A stretch of 64,000 bases of DNA from Alcaligenes faecalis (GCF_002443155.1 NZ_CP023667.1:310001-374000), one strand, 5' to 3'. Positions 1 to 8,324 are shown, counted from the stretch's first letter. Made by a program: numbers and translations. The notes: a model not told the origin generated them from the letters alone.

Positions 1-613
1 TACAGACTCAATGAATAGATAAAATCTATCGATATGATTCGTACGGCAGACATAACATTCTGTATCAATGGAAAAAGTAAATTTTCAAAATTGCTCATTG
101 CATTTCATTTTTGGCAGGCGGCATGCCGAAAGCCCGAAACCCGGGCCCCTAGCCGGACCCAAATGTCCAATCTCAGGAATGCTACGCTGGCGTATCGGTG
201 AATTTTTTTGGCAGGAGAAGGCGTGATTCTACGGCTTTACACCTGAAAGCAGGACTAAGTTCAGGCTGGCCAGCCTTGGTTTTGCCCGCATGAGTGTGCA
301 TCCGGATGAGCTTGTCCGTTGCGGATTGTGAAGCTGTTTTTGTGATGATTCAGCGAAGCAGGAAGCGCAGTCAGTAACAAGGCGTTTATTTGCCGCTTCT
401 TTGTTGGATTTTGACCAATTTTCAAGGTCTGTTTTTGATGATTGATATGGTTTTTAGATCGGTTTTGATATGGCGTGTTTGAATCCTTCAGAGGACGTGG
501 GGAAGGTTTGAAGACCGTAAACCAAGCAGAGAACAGGAAGGGCGGGACAAGCTTGATCAGCCTTGTCCCGCCCTTGTTTTAAAAGCAGCTTGAGTGGATC
601 TGGGGAGCCGGTG
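1..613. other. Gene-free left flank
   Basis: No convincing coding frame is visible on either strand. The first 120 bases are AT-rich, then comes a GC-rich stretch with a 10-base palindrome at 119-128. The only strong structure is the 12-bp hairpin at 540-573. The stretch may be the promoter region of a gene lying to the left of the window. Confidence 0.6.
540..580. terminator. Hairpin terminator between the left flank and the isomerase gene
   Basis: Perfect 12-bp inverted repeat (540-551 with 562-573, GC-rich, 10-base loop). On the plus strand it is followed by a T-rich stretch, so it fits a plus-strand rho-independent terminator best. It also lies 40 bases past the stop of the minus-strand isomerase gene and could end that operon. 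Confidence 0.6.
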
Positions 614-1222
614 TCAAGCCGGCGCAAGATCCAAAGTGATGGTCTCGTCCAGCATATCCAGTCTGTCTTGCCCCCAGAAAAGCTCGCCCTGGTACACATA
701 GGTGGGTGAACCGAAGACCCCGGCTGCAATGGCCTCTTCAGTATGGGCTTGATACTGCTTTTGCATCAGCGGTGCCTGCTGCAGCCAGTACTCCGCGTCC
801 AGCTGGCACGCCTGCAAGATCCTGGCCAGTTGGGCTGGGTCGGCAATGTTCTGCTCCTCGCACCATTGGGCTCGCAAAATGGCTTTGTACAGATCCAGCA
901 CCGGCAAGCCAGCCCGATCGATTGCGATCACCAGGGTGGAAGCCAGGGTGGCGTCTGGGCACATGAAGCGCGGTGTGGGGTTCACGTGTATGCCCAGTTT
1001 GCGACACCAGCGCTGCAGCTCTGCAATGCGATAAGCCTGCCGTTCGGGCGAGCGCTGTCCCAACAGAACACCGCCCGTCCGGGCATAGACCTGAGGCAAG
1101 TCCACGGGTTTGTAATGGATAGGGATGCCATGTTTATGGGTGATCGCCTCCAGCCGGTCGGCCCCCAGGTAGGCCCAGTCCGAATTCATCCAGAAGTAGT
1201 AGTGAATACCGGGCGTGTTCAT
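614..1222 (-). CDS. 2-hydroxychromene-2-carboxylate isomerase family protein (DsbA/GST-kappa fold)
   Basis: 202 aa, the normal length for this family of thioredoxin-fold, glutathione-dependent isomerases, whose founder acts in naphthalene breakdown. Seen: N-terminal strand followed by NSDWAYLGADR, where Ser14 sits at the position of the catalytic serine, and the C-terminal GVFGSPTYVYQGELFWGQDR motif typical of the fold. The ATG overlaps the stop of the upstream transporter by 4 bases (ATGA), so the two are translationally coupled and form the end of a three-gene operon with a class II aldolase. No other aromatic-pathway gene is adjacent, so the true substrate is unknown. It could be a different isomerase or a glutathione-dependent oxidoreductase of the same fold. 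Confidence 0.8.
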   Translation of the reverse strand: MNTPGIHYYFWMNSDWAYLGADRLEAITHKHGIPIHYKPVDLPQVYARTGGVLLGQRSPERQAYRIAELQRWCRKLGIHVNPTPRFMCPDATLASTLVIAIDRAGLPVLDLYKAILRAQWCEEQNIADPAQLARILQACQLDAEYWLQQAPLMQKQYQAHTEEAIAAGVFGSPTYVYQGELFWGQDRLDMLDETITLDLAPA

Positions 1223-2547
1223 GTGCGGACCTTTCGGTTGGATAGGGCGGGAAGGGAGAAATGCGTAGGGCCGTGCATGAACCAGGTACTGGCAAAGGCA
1301 ATCAGACCCAGCCCGCTCAGGTACCAGACGATGTAGTCGGGTTGACCGTCGCCATAGGCCAGCAAGGAGGTCGCTACCAGGGGAGCCAGACCGCCACCGA
1401 TGGCACCGGATACCTGCACGGCAATGGAGATGCCGCTGTAACGCACTTCAGGTGGGAATTGCGTGGAAAACAGGCCACCTTGTGGGCCATACAGCGCGGC
1501 ATAGACCAGCCCAATTGCAATCACCAACGCCAGGGTGATGGTCTTGGAGTCCAGGCTGCCCAGCATGGAAAAGAAGGTGGAGGAGAACGCCAGCATGCAG
1601 ATGGTGCCTGCCATGAAAACCCATTTGAAGCCGATTCTGTCGCCCAGGACGCCAAATAGCGGCATGGTGAACAGGGCCGCAAAGGCACCCCAGACGGTGG
1701 CATCCAGCATGACGCTGCGCTCCACCCCCAAGGTCGTGGTCGCGTAGGCCAGGGCAAAGGTCACCACCGTGTAGAACCAGGTCACTTCGGCCAGACGGCC
1801 TCCCACGACCAGTAGAACTTCACGCGGGTAATGACGCAGGACTTCCAGGGCGGGAATCGGAACCTGCTTGCCCTTTTTACTCATCTGCTCGAAGTCGGGG
1901 GACTCGGCCACTTTGGCGCGTATCCACCAGCCCACCAGCAGCAGGGCGACGCTGGCCAGAAAGGGCAGACGCCAGCCCCAGGACAGCATGTCTTCTTCGG
2001 GCAGGCTGGCGACGGCTCCCATGGCCAGGGAAGACAGGATCAGGCCGGGGGCAACCCCTGTTTGCGGCAAGCTGCCGAAAAAGCCTTTCTTGCCTTCCGG
2101 GGCATGTTCAACCGCCATCAGCACGGCCCCGCCCCATTCGCCGCCCACGGCAATGCCTTGCAGAAAACGCATCAGAACCAGCAGCACAGCGGCCCAGTAG
2201 CCAATGCTTTCATACGAGGGAATCAGGCCGATCAGGATGGTGGGAATCCCCATTAGAAAGAGCGTGATCAGCAGCATGGATTTTCGGCCCAGCTTGTCTC
2301 CAAAATGGCCGAAAACAAATCCTCCCAAAGGACGGGCAAAAAAGCCCACGGAGTAGGTGGCAAAGGCCGCCAGCGTGCCGGTGATCGGGTCAAAGGCGGG
2401 GAAAAAGATCTTGTTGAAAATCAGTGCGGCAGCGGTGCCGTACAGAAAAAAGTCATACCACTCTATGGTGGTTCCCATCATGCTGGCCAAGCCAGCGGTA
2501 ACGTACTGGCGCGACGAACGCGCCTGTCCATGGTTAGGCATCGTCAT
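1219..2547 (-). CDS. MFS transporter, metabolite:H+ symporter (MHS) family
   Basis: 442 aa with twelve predicted hydrophobic segments in the inner membrane. Seen: the MHS pattern FFARPLGGFVFGHFGDKLGRK between helices 2 and 3 (the RxxGxxxxGxxGDRxGR-type loop), and a helix 4-5 region with RFLQGIAVGGEWGGA. Known: MHS carriers such as ShiA and KgtP take up organic acids (shikimate, 2-oxoglutarate, citrate) with protons. AGGAGG lies 6 bases before the ATG. The gene sits between a class II aldolase and an HCCA-isomerase-like protein, so the solute is probably the substrate of that short pathway, but the sequence does not identify it. Confidence 0.85.
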   Translation of the reverse strand: MTMPNHGQARSSRQYVTAGLASMMGTTIEWYDFFLYGTAAALIFNKIFFPAFDPITGTLAAFATYSVGFFARPLGGFVFGHFGDKLGRKSMLLITLFLMGIPTILIGLIPSYESIGYWAAVLLVLMRFLQGIAVGGEWGGAVLMAVEHAPEGKKGFFGSLPQTGVAPGLILSSLAMGAVASLPEEDMLSWGWRLPFLASVALLLVGWWIRAKVAESPDFEQMSKKGKQVPIPALEVLRHYPREVLLVVGGRLAEVTWFYTVVTFALAYATTTLGVERSVMLDATVWGAFAALFTMPLFGVLGDRIGFKWVFMAGTICMLAFSSTFFSMLGSLDSKTITLALVIAIGLVYAALYGPQGGLFSTQFPPEVRYSGISIAVQVSGAIGGGLAPLVATSLLAYGDGQPDYIVWYLSGLGLIAFASTWFMHGPTHFSLPALSNRKVRT

Positions 2548-2586
2548 AGCGACCTCCTGGTGGAAGCTGGGGATTGGGTACGGGCG

Positions 2587-3372
2587 TCAGCGAGTTTTAG
2601 TTAAGGGCGCAATGCCTTGGGTCTGACGGGACCAGTAGTCAAAGGTAGCGTTCACGATGGAGGGCTTGAGCAGATAGTCGTGCGCCTCGGCCGCCAGCGT
2701 ATCGTCCACAGGAGTAAGCGGGCCAAAGGCCGCTTGTGCGCGTACTTGCAGGCGTGCGGCGCGCTCCAGATATACCGACAGGTAGGTGGCTTCCTGGCAG
2801 CTCTTGCCTGCGGTCAGATAACCGTGGTGGGCCAGAATAATGGCGCGCTTGTCACCCAGCGCCTTGGAAATGATGACGCCTTCCTGATCGGCGATGGGCA
2901 CGCCAGGCCATTCGCCCAGAAATGCACAGTCATTGTGCAGGGGCGTCATGTCCATTTGCGAAATCACCAAGGGTTGGCGGGCGGTGGCCAGCACCGTGGC
3001 CCAGGGCGAGTGCGTGTGGATGATGGAATTGACGTCAGGCCGAGCCTCGTAGACCCACAGGTGAAAGCGGGTGGCCGGGTTGGCCATGCCTTCGCCGCTA
3101 AGGGTGTTCAAGTCGCGGTCCACTTCAATGAAGTCTTCGGGGGTGGCCTCGTCAAAACCCAGGCCAAAGCGCAGGGTCCAGTACGCACCGGGACGCTCGG
3201 AACGGACGCTGATCTGGCCCGCCAGACCGGCTTCCTGCTCGGTCATGGCCAGGATGCGGCAGGCAAATGCCATGGTTTCGCGGGTGTCGCGCTGTACTTG
3301 TTGCAGATGAGTGGCCATCTCTTTGGTGGCGCGTTCATCAAAATAGGATTTGTCTCTGAGTGGGGTATCCAT
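2587..3372 (-). CDS. Class II aldolase/adducin family protein
   Basis: 261 aa. Seen: the metal-binding IIHTHSPWA motif (His-x-His) and the later LAHHGYLTAG motif providing the third histidine, as in zinc-dependent fuculose-phosphate-type aldolases and related decarboxylases. AAAGGAG lies 8 bases before the ATG. It is the first gene of the operon with the MHS transporter and the HCCA-isomerase-like gene. Known: members without sugar-phosphate neighbours act on varied hydroxy-acids or aromatic compounds, and several are of unknown substrate. A second, unrelated class II aldolase gene occurs at 44030-44821. Family is certain, reaction is not. Confidence 0.82.
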   Translation of the reverse strand: MDTPLRDKSYFDERATKEMATHLQQVQRDTRETMAFACRILAMTEQEAGLAGQISVRSERPGAYWTLRFGLGFDEATPEDFIEVDRDLNTLSGEGMANPATRFHLWVYEARPDVNSIIHTHSPWATVLATARQPLVISQMDMTPLHNDCAFLGEWPGVPIADQEGVIISKALGDKRAIILAHHGYLTAGKSCQEATYLSVYLERAARLQVRAQAAFGPLTPVDDTLAAEAHDYLLKPSIVNATFDYWSRQTQGIAPLTKTR

Positions 3373-3744
3373 GTGCTTGTCTCCTTTGGTATGCCTCGTC
3401 GATCCTTGTGCCGACGATGGGATTCATTGTCTTGATTTACATCAAGAGGAGCTATGCGCGCTGGCTCATAGCTCCTATTCCATTTGCTTGGGGCCTTACT
3501 AAAGGAACGAGCCCGGCTGGGGCCGGGCAAGGAGGCAGGCACTGGGGCAGATCAGCCTTGACGCCAGCGGGATCGCTCGCGGCGTCGTGAGCGGGACCAG
3601 GGATGTTGCACCTTATGCGGCTGTGGCCGGGGATCGGGTGGATGGCGCGTGTCATTGCTTTCCACGGGATTGGAGTCCGGTTTAGGCGAGTCCAGAAAGA
3701 CACTAATGGAACAATCGCAATCGAGGTACATGGACAGTCCTTTG
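3373..3744. other. Intergenic region containing one possible small gene
   Basis: Lies between the class II aldolase start and the stop of the acetyltransferase-dUTPase gene. It contains a 7-bp GC-rich hairpin at 3511-3528 without a T run, and a minus-strand small open frame at 3552-3731. The part next to 3372 must hold the promoter of the aldolase operon. No clear -35/-10 pair was identified. Confidence 0.5.
3552..3731 (-). CDS. Possible small protein downstream of the GNAT-dUTPase gene
   Basis: 59-codon frame beginning MYLDCDCSISVFLDS and ending in an Arg-rich tail (SRSRRRERSRWRQG). The case for it is position and start signal: AAAGGA lies 7 bases before the ATG, and the start lies 14 bases after the stop of the acetyltransferase-dUTPase gene on the same strand, as in an operon. 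I recognise no family. The Pro/Asp/Arg composition could equally be chance coding in GC-rich DNA, and no transmembrane segment or signal peptide is visible. Confidence 0.35.
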   Translation of the reverse strand: MYLDCDCSISVFLDSPKPDSNPVESNDTRHPPDPRPQPHKVQHPWSRSRRRERSRWRQG

Positions 3745-5154
3745 TCAACGTGAAGAAAGGGGAGGCGGTACGGCGGCACCGTTGCGGGCTGGTGTGCCTC
3801 CCGAAAAAAACGTGTCGTAGCTGTCTTGCAAGGCATGCAGGATCAATTCGGGATAGTTGTCTTGCTCGGTGGGCAGACGCGATTGCAGCAACGCCAGATG
3901 CTCGTTGTCCTGCTGACCGCCCCATTGCTTGTGATAGTGACCATGCTGATAGCCACGCAGTTGACGCAAGCGGTTCAAGGCGTTCTTGCCAGCGTAGGAG
4001 TGGTAGAGCGTATCCAGGGTCAAGCCGCAAAGGCTGGCCAGTCGGGCAAAGCCGCTGAAATCAAACTGGCGCGTCTCCAGGACACGCAAGGTAAAGCGTT
4101 CCAGAGCCGACATGATGGCCGCCGAGTCGCTGGCGATGGCTGGTGCGTGCTGGAGCTGATCCAGCGCGGTGGCGGCCTCTTGCTCGCACAGATCATCCTT
4201 GGCACGCAGGACATCGCACAGGCCAAAATGCAGGATGTCGATCAACTCCAGCTGGAGCTGCGGCAGATTGCATTCACTATGCTGCCACCACTTCCAATCC
4301 AGGTAATTGGCCAGCTCTGCACATTCCACCCAGATCGCCCGGTAGTAGTCCTGCTTGGCGACCCTCCAGTCAGGATCAATCAGTTGGTTCAGTTCGGCTT
4401 GCAGAGCCAGCATTTGTTTCAGGCGGCGGGCCCCCGGGCCAGTCGGAGCGACAGTGAGTTGTTGCCCCAAACGGTGTTTTTGACGGCCTTGCTCATCAAA
4501 ATTCTCGGGTGCCAGCCAGGCCTGGAAATTCGCTTTCAGGGCAGGCCATTCCTGATCGGTAATGGAGAACCAGGCTGTGTCGCGCGAGCGGCCCTTGTAC
4601 ACAATTGCCTGACGGAAAATACCTTCGTAGCGAAAGCCCAGTCGTCGTGCAGCCGCTTGTGAAGGAGCATTGTGTGTGTCGCACTTCCATTCGTAGCGGC
4701 GGTAGCCCAGGCCATCAATCGCATAAGCCATCAACAGGTAGTGGGCTTCGGTGGCCATGCGAGTTTGTTTCAGGGCGGGTGACCAGGCGACAAAACCCAC
4801 TTCAATACAGCCGTTTTGCGGGTCGATACGCATTAGAGACAAGGTGCCCAGTGCGCGCCCTGTGACTTGCTCCACGACGGCGTAGTGCACGGCATTGCTG
4901 GCCTGGCTGATGGTGTGCAGGTGCTGATCGAACTGCGCGCGGTTGGTAAAGGGTTCTACAGACAAATAGGTCCAGTCGCGGCCATCGCTGGCGCTGCTGT
5001 AGGCCTCGTACAGGCTGTCGCCATGTTGCGCCGGGTTCACCGCTTCCAGACGGCAGTATTTGCCGTGCAGAACGCAGCGTGCTGGCTGCGGACGGGCTTG
5101 CCAATGAGGGAGCGGGGGGCCAATAGGCTGGTGATACGCGTTCAGCTGAACCAT
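3745..5154 (-). CDS. Fusion protein: GNAT N-acetyltransferase plus dimeric (all-alpha) dUTPase
   Basis: 469 aa in one uninterrupted frame. Residues about 25-215 look like a RimJ/RimL-type acetyltransferase: VGFVAWSPALKQTRMATEA acetyl-CoA region and RRYEWKCDTHNAPSQAAARR, then GFRYEGIFRQAIVYKGRSRD. Residues about 243-425 look like a type 2 dUTPase (MazG-like all-alpha NTP pyrophosphatase): an EcaE motif (E277, E280) before LDWKWW, an ELID motif (E303, D306) giving the EXXE-EXXD magnesium site, and the C-terminal GKNALNRLRQLRGYQHGHY signature with W411 GGQQDN. Known: the dUTPase hydrolyses dUTP to dUMP and pyrophosphate, limiting uracil in DNA and feeding thyA. The acetyltransferase target is unknown. 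Both domains keep their key residues, so both may be active. The ATG at 5154 has only a weak ribosome binding site. Confidence 0.8.
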   Translation of the reverse strand: MVQLNAYHQPIGPPLPHWQARPQPARCVLHGKYCRLEAVNPAQHGDSLYEAYSSASDGRDWTYLSVEPFTNRAQFDQHLHTISQASNAVHYAVVEQVTGRALGTLSLMRIDPQNGCIEVGFVAWSPALKQTRMATEAHYLLMAYAIDGLGYRRYEWKCDTHNAPSQAAARRLGFRYEGIFRQAIVYKGRSRDTAWFSITDQEWPALKANFQAWLAPENFDEQGRQKHRLGQQLTVAPTGPGARRLKQMLALQAELNQLIDPDWRVAKQDYYRAIWVECAELANYLDWKWWQHSECNLPQLQLELIDILHFGLCDVLRAKDDLCEQEAATALDQLQHAPAIASDSAAIMSALERFTLRVLETRQFDFSGFARLASLCGLTLDTLYHSYAGKNALNRLRQLRGYQHGHYHKQWGGQQDNEHLALLQSRLPTEQDNYPELILHALQDSYDTFFSGGTPARNGAAVPPPLSSR

Positions 5155-5524
5155 GACTTGTCTTCAATAGAAAACGCTCCAGAAATGCCAATCTGTGGCA
5201 CAACTGGAGGCGGGAAAGGGAGTGTGAGGCCGGGAGACAAGAGGTGTCTTGCTAGGCCACTAATTGATTCTATTGAGCAAGTGGCTGGTTGCAGCAATCC
5301 GCTTTGCTGCTTGTTTCCAGACCGCATTGCTAAAACAGCTTTGAAACGCCCAAGAGCCAGTTATGGCGGGCCCTGGCTTAGGGCTTGAACAGCAGACAAA
5401 ACTATCCTGCAGCCCAGGCACAGATGCTGAGCAGGCCGCCTGGCAGACCAAAGTGGCAGGTATTAAAAAAGCCGAGCTACCTTGCGGGTAGTCTCGGCTT
5501 GGGGTCAGGCTTCAAGCCAGAAGC
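5155..5524. other. Intergenic region upstream of the GNAT-dUTPase gene
   Basis: Contains the terminator of the YncE-like gene (5465-5500) and about 310 bases that should hold the promoter of the GNAT-dUTPase gene. No convincing promoter, operator or small gene was recognised in it. Confidence 0.5.
5465..5500 (-). terminator. Rho-independent terminator of the YncE-like gene
   Basis: Stem AAGCCGAG..CTCGGCTT extended by CTACC/GGGTAG with one bulge. On the minus strand it ends in a run of six T. It starts about 25 bases past the stop of the beta-propeller gene. Confidence 0.85.
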
Positions 5525-6694
5525 TTAGAGCTGATTCAGGTTCAGACGCAGAACGCTGTCTTTGGCACCTTTCAGGTAGTGCGGGCTCTTGTCGCCATGA
5601 GGAATCTTGATGGTGACAAAAGCGGTCTGGCCGTCAGCGCTCAGAGTCACGCTGTTGGGGTGCACAGGGGCGCTGATGCGGTGTTTCACGGCCAGGGTAT
5701 TGGCATCCAGAATGGTGACCGAGCCGGTGCCGGCAGGCGTTTCACGATCCACGCCACGGTTGGTGGCGATCAGTTCTTTACGAGCGTCGTTGTACACGAT
5801 ATCCAGCAGACCCAGACCGACTTCAGCGGTGTTTTCCACTTTTCCGGAGGTGGTGTCGAACACGTAGATCTTGCCGGTGTTGGCGTCAGCACCAAACAGT
5901 TTCTTGCCATCGGCGCTCAGCGTGATGTTCACGAAGAAGTGGCGGGAGTCTTCACGCTTGTCGCTTTTTGCATCGCCAGTGGTGAAACGCTGTTCGATAG
6001 CGCCTGTGGCCGGGTTGATGACAGCAATTTCGTCCTTGCCACCGTGGCCCACGAACAGGCGCTTGGTGTTGGCATCGTAGGCAGCGCCAGCAGGCCACAG
6101 GCCTACGTTATCGATGTTATGCAGGATGCGGCCTTCGGCACCGTCCACAATCCATACGCGGCCACCTTCAGAGGGGTTGGTCACGAAGATGCGGTTGTCC
6201 TGCTCGTCAATCACGACTTTACGGGTGTGTTCCCAGCCGCCCTTGTCTTCTTTCTGACCCAGTTGGATCAGTTGCTTGACGGTGCCGTTCAGGCTGTTGA
6301 TTGCCAGCAGCGAGCCGTCCAGGGTGTTGCCCACGTACAGAGTGTGAGTTTTCTGGTTCAGGCCCAGCGCGAAGGCACGGCGCGGTAATTGGATCAGTTG
6401 CGATTCACGCAGGGTGTCCTGGTCCAGAACGTGCAGGAAGCCAGCAGCACGGTCTTCGAACAAGGGCGTGGCGGCAACAAACAACTGCTTGCTGTCCTTG
6501 GCGGCCAGAATTTCGTAGGCACCATCAATGGTGTCCTGACGGAAGGTGACCTGTGCCTGAGGGGCAGTCGCGTTAAAGGACGATGTTTGGCCCGCTTGTT
6601 GCGATTGCGGCGCGGTCTGGCATGCACTGAGCAGCAAGGCACCCATTACGGAGGCAACAATCATTTTTAAAGAGGCAGGGCGGGACGCAATCAT
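5525..6694 (-). CDS. YncE-family beta-propeller lipoprotein
   Basis: 389 aa. Seen: an N-terminal signal with lipobox LLSAC (Cys25), so it is probably a lipoprotein exported to the periplasm. After that come repeated blades of the YVTN/NHL type (KTHTLYVGNTLDGSLLAI, NRIFVTNPSEGGRVWIVD, KRLFVGHGGKDEIAVIN, KKLFGADANTGKIYVFD). Known: E. coli YncE is a periplasmic seven-bladed propeller whose gene is iron-regulated; its function is unclear. The Fur-like site and sigma-70 promoter just upstream support iron control here too. It stands alone between terminators and is not linked to PQQ enzymes, so a role in alcohol oxidation is not indicated. Confidence 0.82.
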   Translation of the reverse strand: MIASRPASLKMIVASVMGALLLSACQTAPQSQQAGQTSSFNATAPQAQVTFRQDTIDGAYEILAAKDSKQLFVAATPLFEDRAAGFLHVLDQDTLRESQLIQLPRRAFALGLNQKTHTLYVGNTLDGSLLAINSLNGTVKQLIQLGQKEDKGGWEHTRKVVIDEQDNRIFVTNPSEGGRVWIVDGAEGRILHNIDNVGLWPAGAAYDANTKRLFVGHGGKDEIAVINPATGAIEQRFTTGDAKSDKREDSRHFFVNITLSADGKKLFGADANTGKIYVFDTTSGKVENTAEVGLGLLDIVYNDARKELIATNRGVDRETPAGTGSVTILDANTLAVKHRISAPVHPNSVTLSADGQTAFVTIKIPHGDKSPHYLKGAKDSVLRLNLNQL

Positions 6695-6713
6695 GTATTT
6701 CCTTTGGGATTCA

Positions 6714-6732
6714 ATAAATGAGAATCGTTACT
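6714..6732 (-). promoter_or_regulatory. Fur-box-like operator upstream of the YncE-like gene
   Basis: The 19 bases match the E. coli Fur consensus at 12 positions, with a dyad core AATGAGAATCGTTA. It lies between the proposed -10 element and the start codon, a position where repressor binding would block transcription. The match is by eye only. Confidence 0.5.
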
Positions 6733-6745
6733 ATAACTGCTCTGT

Positions 6746-6774
6746 TTTATAAACTTTTCTGACTTGTCTGTCTA
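6746..6774 (-). promoter_or_regulatory. Sigma-70 promoter of the YncE-like gene
   Basis: On the minus strand TAGACA (6774-6769) and TATAAA (6751-6746) are each one base from consensus and are separated by exactly 17 bases. The Fur-like site follows immediately. Confidence 0.6.
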
Positions 6775-6785
6775 TGTAAATACGC

Positions 6786-6811
6786 AAAACCCTGCGATCA
6801 AGCAGGGTTTT
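6786..6811 (-). terminator. Terminator of the deaminase gene
   Basis: AAAACCCTGC stem with its exact complement around a 6-base loop, ending in TTTT on the minus strand 15 bases past the deaminase stop. It could also work in the opposite direction. Confidence 0.75.
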
Positions 6812-6825
6812 GAATGGCCTTTGTT

Positions 6826-7299
6826 TTAGTCCTGCTTGGAGCCGTTTCCAAATCGGGCTTGCCAGGCTTCATACACTTTGCGTTTTTCCGGCAAGGGCAG
6901 GTGCTCCATTTTCACGCCCTGCTTGCCAAAGTCCTGCTGCATTTTTTTGTAGAAGGATTCGGTAGACCAGCCAAAGGGCTCGCCTTCCTCATCGTCGGCG
7001 CAATACACCACGCGCTCCACGCCCGAGGCGATCATGGCGGCCATGCACATGGGGCAGGGGATGCCGCTGGCATACATGGTGCTGCCTGCATGGCTGCTGC
7101 TTTTCACGTTCTGGCTGGCAGTACGCAGCGCCTGGATCTCAGCGTGCGCGGTGGGGTCATGGGCAATGTAGGTCTCATTAACCCCTTCGGCCAGAACTTG
7201 ACCATCGCGCACCAGCACTGCGCCAAAGGGCTGGCCGCCGCGGGCGACATTCTCTTCGGCGATCTGGATGGAGCGCAGCAGATAGTGTTTATCGTTCAT
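6826..7299 (-). CDS. Nucleoside/guanine deaminase (cytidine-deaminase fold)
   Basis: 157 aa from the chosen ATG, which has AGGAG a few bases upstream. A longer in-frame start at 7392 adds 31 residues without family similarity and was rejected. Seen: the zinc site of the CDA fold, HAE (H52, E54 as proton shuttle) and PCPMC (C82, C85). The arrangement DPTAHAEIQALR resembles Bacillus subtilis guanine deaminase GuaD and tRNA adenosine deaminases. Next to allE and in a genome segment rich in urate-pathway genes, guanine-to-xanthine deamination is the most likely role. This is inference: TadA-like or other purine substrates cannot be excluded. Confidence 0.75.
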   Translation of the reverse strand: MNDKHYLLRSIQIAEENVARGGQPFGAVLVRDGQVLAEGVNETYIAHDPTAHAEIQALRTASQNVKSSSHAGSTMYASGIPCPMCMAAMIASGVERVVYCADDEEGEPFGWSTESFYKKMQQDFGKQGVKMEHLPLPEKRKVYEAWQARFGNGSKQD

Positions 7300-7431
7300 G
7301 TTTTTCTCCTGTAGAGAAGCAAGGTTGGAATGAGCCTTGAAACCAGAGTCCCTATTTGCGCCTTGTGGGACACCTGCGGGTACAGGCGGCATAAGGGGGG
7401 CGCGCGTTCTGGTTTGGCGTGTTTGTAATGC

Positions 7432-7460
7432 AAAACAGCCGCTGACGGGCAGCGGCTGTT
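7432..7460 (-). terminator. Terminator of allE
   Basis: AACAGCCGCT stem with exact complement and 7-base loop. The minus strand continues with TTTTGC. It lies 16 bases past the allE stop. Confidence 0.75.
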
Positions 7461-7475
7461 CTGTTTCATGCCCTA

Positions 7476-8324
7476 TTAGCGATTGCCGCCAATGGTCAGG
7501 TTTGCATGACGGTTTACGTCTTTGTACAGCAAGTAGCGGAAACGGCTAGGACCGCCCGCGTAACAAGCCTGTGGGCAGAAGGCGCGCAGCCACATGAAGT
7601 CACCGGCTTCCACTTCAACCCAGTCCTGGTTCAGGCGGTAAACGGCTTTACCTTCCAGAACGTACAGACCGTGTTCCATCACGTGCGTTTCAGCGAAGGG
7701 GATCACGCCACCGGGTTCAAAGTTCACGATGTTCACGTGCATGTCGTGACGCAGGTCGGACATGTCGGTGAAACGGGTGGTGCTCCAACGGCCTTCGGTG
7801 TCAGGCATGACGCCAGGTTTCACGTCTTTTTCGTTGGTCACAAAGGCTTCTGGTGCATCCAGGCCTTCCACGCGCTGGTAGCGCTTGCGGATCCAGTGGA
7901 AGTTGGCCAGCTCGCCCGTGCGGTTGTGCAAGGTCCAGTTGGTGGAAGGAGGAATGAAGGCATAGCCGCCTTCTTCCATGATGTGCTTGGTGCCTTCCAG
8001 AACCAGTTCCAGCTGGCCCTTGACGACAAAAATCACGCCTTCGGCTTCAGGATCGGACTCAGGATTGTTGCTGCCACCCTGAGGGCCAACTTCCATGATG
8101 TATTGGGAGAAGGTCTCGGCAAAGCCGGACAGAGGACGTGCCAATACCCACAGACGGGTATTTTCCCAACCGGGCAGGAAGCTGGTCACGATGTCTTGCA
8201 GCACGCCTTTGGGCAGCACGGCATAGGCCTCGGTGAACATGGCGCGATCCGTCAGCAATTGAGTCTGAGGAGGGTGGCCACCGGGAGGGGCGTAGTAATT
8301 GACTTTGGACATGTTGATTCCCAT
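7476..8324 (-). CDS. allE: (S)-ureidoglycine aminohydrolase, bicupin
   Basis: 282 aa, two cupin domains. Seen: the family N-terminus with PPQTQLLTDRAMFTEA, a first cupin about residues 75-140 (EGVIFVVKGQLELVLEG), and a second with THVMEHGLYVLEGKAVYRLN carrying the metal-binding His/Glu/His residues, followed by LLYKDVNRHANL as in E. coli AllE. Known: the manganese enzyme releases ammonia from (S)-ureidoglycine to give (S)-ureidoglycolate in allantoate breakdown. Two ATG codons are possible (8324 and 8312); neither has a strong ribosome binding site. The divergent LysR gene is the likely regulator. The next enzyme, AllA, is encoded 37 kb away at 44818-45330. Confidence 0.9.
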   Translation of the reverse strand: MGINMSKVNYYAPPGGHPPQTQLLTDRAMFTEAYAVLPKGVLQDIVTSFLPGWENTRLWVLARPLSGFAETFSQYIMEVGPQGGSNNPESDPEAEGVIFVVKGQLELVLEGTKHIMEEGGYAFIPPSTNWTLHNRTGELANFHWIRKRYQRVEGLDAPEAFVTNEKDVKPGVMPDTEGRWSTTRFTDMSDLRHDMHVNIVNFEPGGVIPFAETHVMEHGLYVLEGKAVYRLNQDWVEVEAGDFMWLRAFCPQACYAGGPSRFRYLLYKDVNRHANLTIGGNR

